Shown piece by piece: positions 42,879 through 45,134 of a stretch of 45,134 nucleotides of DNA. Position 1 is the stretch's first letter. Each line of letters opens with the position of its first letter. The position numbers and the translations under genes are program-made. This DNA comes from Flavobacteriia bacterium (GTDB lineage Bacteria; Bacteroidota; Bacteroidia; Flavobacteriales; Weeksellaceae): positions 14,810 to 59,943 of the forward strand of contig JACFND010000002.1 of assembly GCA_019455045.1 (NCBI GenBank), read 5' to 3'. Below the pieces are notes generated by a model. It had not been told where the DNA came from. It was given only the letters and a program-made list of their open reading frames with translations, and searched no databases.

Positions 42879-43784
42879 TCAAAGAAATTTTTTCCTTCTG
42901 AACCAGAAAAATATGACTGCAACGATAACAAACATCACCGCCAGAACGACAAAATAAGCCCATTTGTAATCGAGTTCGGGCATATAGCTGAAGTTCATTC
43001 CGTACACACCGACGATAAAGGTCAGTGGCAGAAAGAATGCCGAAAAGACGGTCAGAATCTTCATGATTTCGTTTGAACGAAGATCAGAAATTGAAATCGT
43101 CAGTGTAAAAAGATTTTGAAGATCGTTTGAATTCTGGGTATGCAGATGCAGCAGTTTCTGATTGAGTTCGATCAGATCGAGAAATGCAGATTTGTGTTTT
43201 GCCTGATGCTTGTATTCATTCAGGGTTTCGTGTGTACGCATCATCAGGGTTTTGCAGGCATCGGCTTCTCTTTTCAGCTGATAAAGCTGTTTGAGTTTTT
43301 GTTTGATTTCTCTTTCGTCGTCCAAAAGTGATTTTTCGTATTCTTCAATTTTTTTTGCAATATTCTCTGCAGGCTCAAGATAGGTATTCAATGCCTCTCT
43401 CAAAATTTCATGATAAAGCCGTCTGGGTGTCCACTGATGTTTCGGGTTTTCGGACTGAAGTTTTGAAAGAATTTTGTCCCAAAAAGGAACCTCTTTCTGA
43501 TGGACCGTAATCAGAAAATCATTACCGAAAAAAATTCCGATCTTGTGACTGAATTCACGGATTACAAACGAATACGATCTTTTGTCACGGCTGTAAAAAC
43601 GGATCAGTAAAAAATCAAAATTGTCGTTGTTTTCGTATTTTGGAAGATGTTCTGCCTCTATCGCATCCTGAATGGTCAGAGAACTCAGATTAAATCGGTT
43701 CATGTATTCTTCCATTCCGGCTTTGTCCGGATTTTTCAAATCATACCAGACAAAACTTTCATCCTTGTATAAGACTTTATCCAT
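42879..43784 (-). CDS. corA: CorA-family magnesium/cobalt transporter
   Basis: The 301-aa protein has the CorA architecture: a soluble N-terminal domain (about 1-220), a long helix, and two C-terminal membrane segments joined by the selectivity motif GMN in VYGMNFSYMPEL. The last residues are basic (WFRRKKFL). It forms pentameric Mg2+ channels in the inner membrane. Start: ATG at 43784 (MDKVLYKDESFVWYDL). Confidence 0.94.
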   Translation of the reverse strand: MDKVLYKDESFVWYDLKNPDKAGMEEYMNRFNLSSLTIQDAIEAEHLPKYENNDNFDFLLIRFYSRDKRSYSFVIREFSHKIGIFFGNDFLITVHQKEVPFWDKILSKLQSENPKHQWTPRRLYHEILREALNTYLEPAENIAKKIEEYEKSLLDDEREIKQKLKQLYQLKREADACKTLMMRTHETLNEYKHQAKHKSAFLDLIELNQKLLHLHTQNSNDLQNLFTLTISISDLRSNEIMKILTVFSAFFLPLTFIVGVYGMNFSYMPELDYKWAYFVVLAVMFVIVAVIFFWFRRKKFL

Positions 43785-43887
43785 TCCTTTCTGAAATTCG
43801 AATCCAATATAATAAGATTCTGAATACGATTGGGAATTTTAAATACAGTTTCTGATTTTAGCGCTTTAATAATCGTTTCAGTGTGCT

Positions 43888-43895
43888 TATCTTTG
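43888..43895 (+). promoter_or_regulatory. Predicted -7 promoter element of tyrS
   Basis: TATCTTTG matches TAnnTTTG, 20 nt before the ATG at 43916. Confidence 0.6.
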
Positions 43896-43915
43896 CAGCC
43901 CAAAACAAATTAAAG

Positions 43916-45134
43916 ATGAGCGGACTGATAGAAGAATTGCAATGGAGAGGTATGATTCACAACATTATGCCCGGAACTGAAGAACAGCTTGAAAAAGAAA
44001 TGACTTCGGCCTATTGCGGATTTGATCCGACCGCAGATTCGCTCCATGTGGGCAGTCTGGTGCCGATTCTTCTGCTGATGCATCTTCAGCGTCACGGTCA
44101 CAAACCGATCGCTTTGGTCGGCGGTGCAACCGGAATGATCGGTGATCCGACCGGAAAATCTCAGGAAAGAAATCTGCTGGATGTTCAGACTTTGAATCTG
44201 TATGTTGACGGTATCCGTTCGCAGTTGGAAAGATTTCTGGATTTTGACGAATCAAAACCAAATGCTGCTCTGCTGGTCAACAATTACAACTGGATGAAGG
44301 ATTTTACATTTCTTGATTTTGCAAGAAATGTGGGCAAACACATCACCGTCAATTATATGATGGCAAAAGATTCGGTCAAAAAAAGACTGAGCGCCGATTC
44401 TGCTGTAGGCATGTCGTTTACCGAATTTACCTATCAGCTGATGCAGGGCTATGATTTTCTGCATTTGTACAAAAACCTGGGCGTAAAACTTCAGTTTGGC
44501 GGTTCTGACCAGTGGGGAAATATCACAACAGGAACCGAACTGATCAGAAGAACCGTTCAGGGTGAAGCATTTGCATTTACCTGTCCGCTGACTACAAAAG
44601 CCGACGGAAATAAGTTTGGAAAAAGCGAAGGCGGTGAAAATATCTGGCTCGACAAAAACAGAACTTCTCCTTATAAATTTTATCAGTTTTGGCTGAATCA
44701 GTCTGATGAAGATTCAGAGAAATACATTAAAATCTATACTTTCCTGACTCAGAATGAAATCACTGAATTGGTTGAAAAGCACAAGTCAGAGCCTCATTTG
44801 AGACAATTGCAGAAAAGACTTGCAGAAGAAGTAACCAAAATGGTTCACGGCAAAGAAGAGCTTGAAAATGCGATTAAAGCTTCAGAAGTTTTGTTCGGAA
44901 AATCAACTGCCGAAGATTTGAAATCATTGAATGCAGCTACTTTTCTGGCGGTTTTTGAAGGTGTTCCTCAGGCCAATATTTCAGTCTCAGACTTGGAAAA
45001 CGGAATCAATATAGTGGATGCTTTGACGGACAGCAGCGGATTTTTGAGTTCAAAAGGTGAAGCAAGAAGAGATCTGAAAGCCAATTCAATTTCTGTCAAC
45101 AAAGAAAAAGTTTCTGAAGATTATACCATTTCAA
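43916..45134 (+). CDS. tyrS: Tyrosyl-tRNA synthetase (3' end beyond the window)
   Basis: The reading frame runs open to the window end, giving the first 406 residues of about 430. This class I synthetase attaches tyrosine to tRNA-Tyr. The HIGH-type motif is in [10 protein letters not shown] and the KMSKS-type loop reads KFGKS in the [12 protein letters not shown] segment. Also conserved are [45 protein letters not shown] and [11 protein letters not shown]. An S4-like RNA-binding domain begins at the end ([18 protein letters not shown]). The start [16 protein letters not shown] fits the family. Confidence 0.95.
   Translation, partial: MSGLIEELQWRGMIHNIMPGTEEQLEKEMTSAYCGFDPTADSLHVGSLVPILLLMHLQRHGHKPIALVGGATGMIGDPTGKSQERNLLDVQTLNLYVDGIRSQLERFLDFDESKPNAALLVNNYNWMKDFTFLDFARNVGKHITVNYMMAKDSVKKRLSADSAVGMSFTEFTYQLMQGYDFLHLYKNLGVKLQFGGSDQWGNITTGTELIRRTVQGEAFAFTCPLTTKADGNKFGKSEGGENIWLDKNRTSPYKFYQFWLNQSDEDSEKYIKIYTFLTQNEITELVEKHKSEPHLRQLQKRLAEEVTKMVHGKEELENAIKASEVLFGKSTAEDLKSLNAATFLAVFEGVPQANISVSDLENGINIVDALTDSSGFLSSKGEARRDLKANSISVNKEKVSEDYTIS

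Overview
The window looks like chromosome from a Flavobacteriia member (Bacteroidota), probably near the Weeksellaceae/Chryseobacterium group. The evidence is a type IX secretion C-terminal domain, SusC-type receptor parts, many lipoproteins and outer-membrane barrels, a 'TPT-Q' style of Bacteroidota signal peptides, no Shine-Dalgarno sequences before starts, and repeated matches to the Bacteroidota -7 promoter element TAnnTTTG. The rank below class is inference. I saw no insertion sequence, prophage, CRISPR array or rRNA.

Layout. 1-5.2 kb: an M49-like metallopeptidase lipoprotein, a 352-bp intergenic region with a degenerate ~20-bp repeat, and a large, internally duplicated T9SS cargo protein. 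5.4 kb: tRNA-Arg(TCG). 5.5-12.9 kb (- strand): an operon of a SusC-like barrel that lacks its plug, followed 3 nt later by an alpha-2-macroglobulin-like protein that carries a SusC-type TonB-box and plug in its middle. This is the most striking feature of the window. 13-14.5 kb: an exported unknown protein and a deoxynucleoside kinase. 14.5-18.7 kb (-): a DUF2723/GT117 membrane glycosyltransferase and a small barrel. 18.8-24.8 kb: guaB, a FadL-like barrel, a Gly/Tyr/Trp-rich repeat lipoprotein and proS. 24.9-30.1 kb: a small exported helical protein, a complete TonB-dependent receptor, sppA and folK (divergent with only 29 bp between). 30.1-34.5 kb: an OmpA-family porin, mscL, a yidD-lgt-DUF192 operon and a SpoU methyltransferase. 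34.6-38.3 kb: a thioredoxin, a lipoprotein and mutS. 38.3-40.0 kb: a conspicuously AT-rich accessory insert with two lipoproteins (one with an eight-cysteine cluster) and a divergent XRE regulator. 40.1-45.1 kb: an M48 peptidase lipoprotein, an unknown 107-aa protein, initiator tRNA-fMet, a LOG-family protein, corA, and the start of tyrS, cut by the window end.

Most genes are housekeeping or cell-envelope genes in short operons separated by clear hairpin terminators. Many starts lie only about 5-20 nt downstream of the predicted -7 element, so very short 5' leaders seem common. The TonB-box/plug and barrel appear to have been separated, with the plug transferred into an A2M chain; no SusD gene is next to them. 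I infer that the two proteins form one outer-membrane machine, but its substrate and topology cannot be read from sequence.
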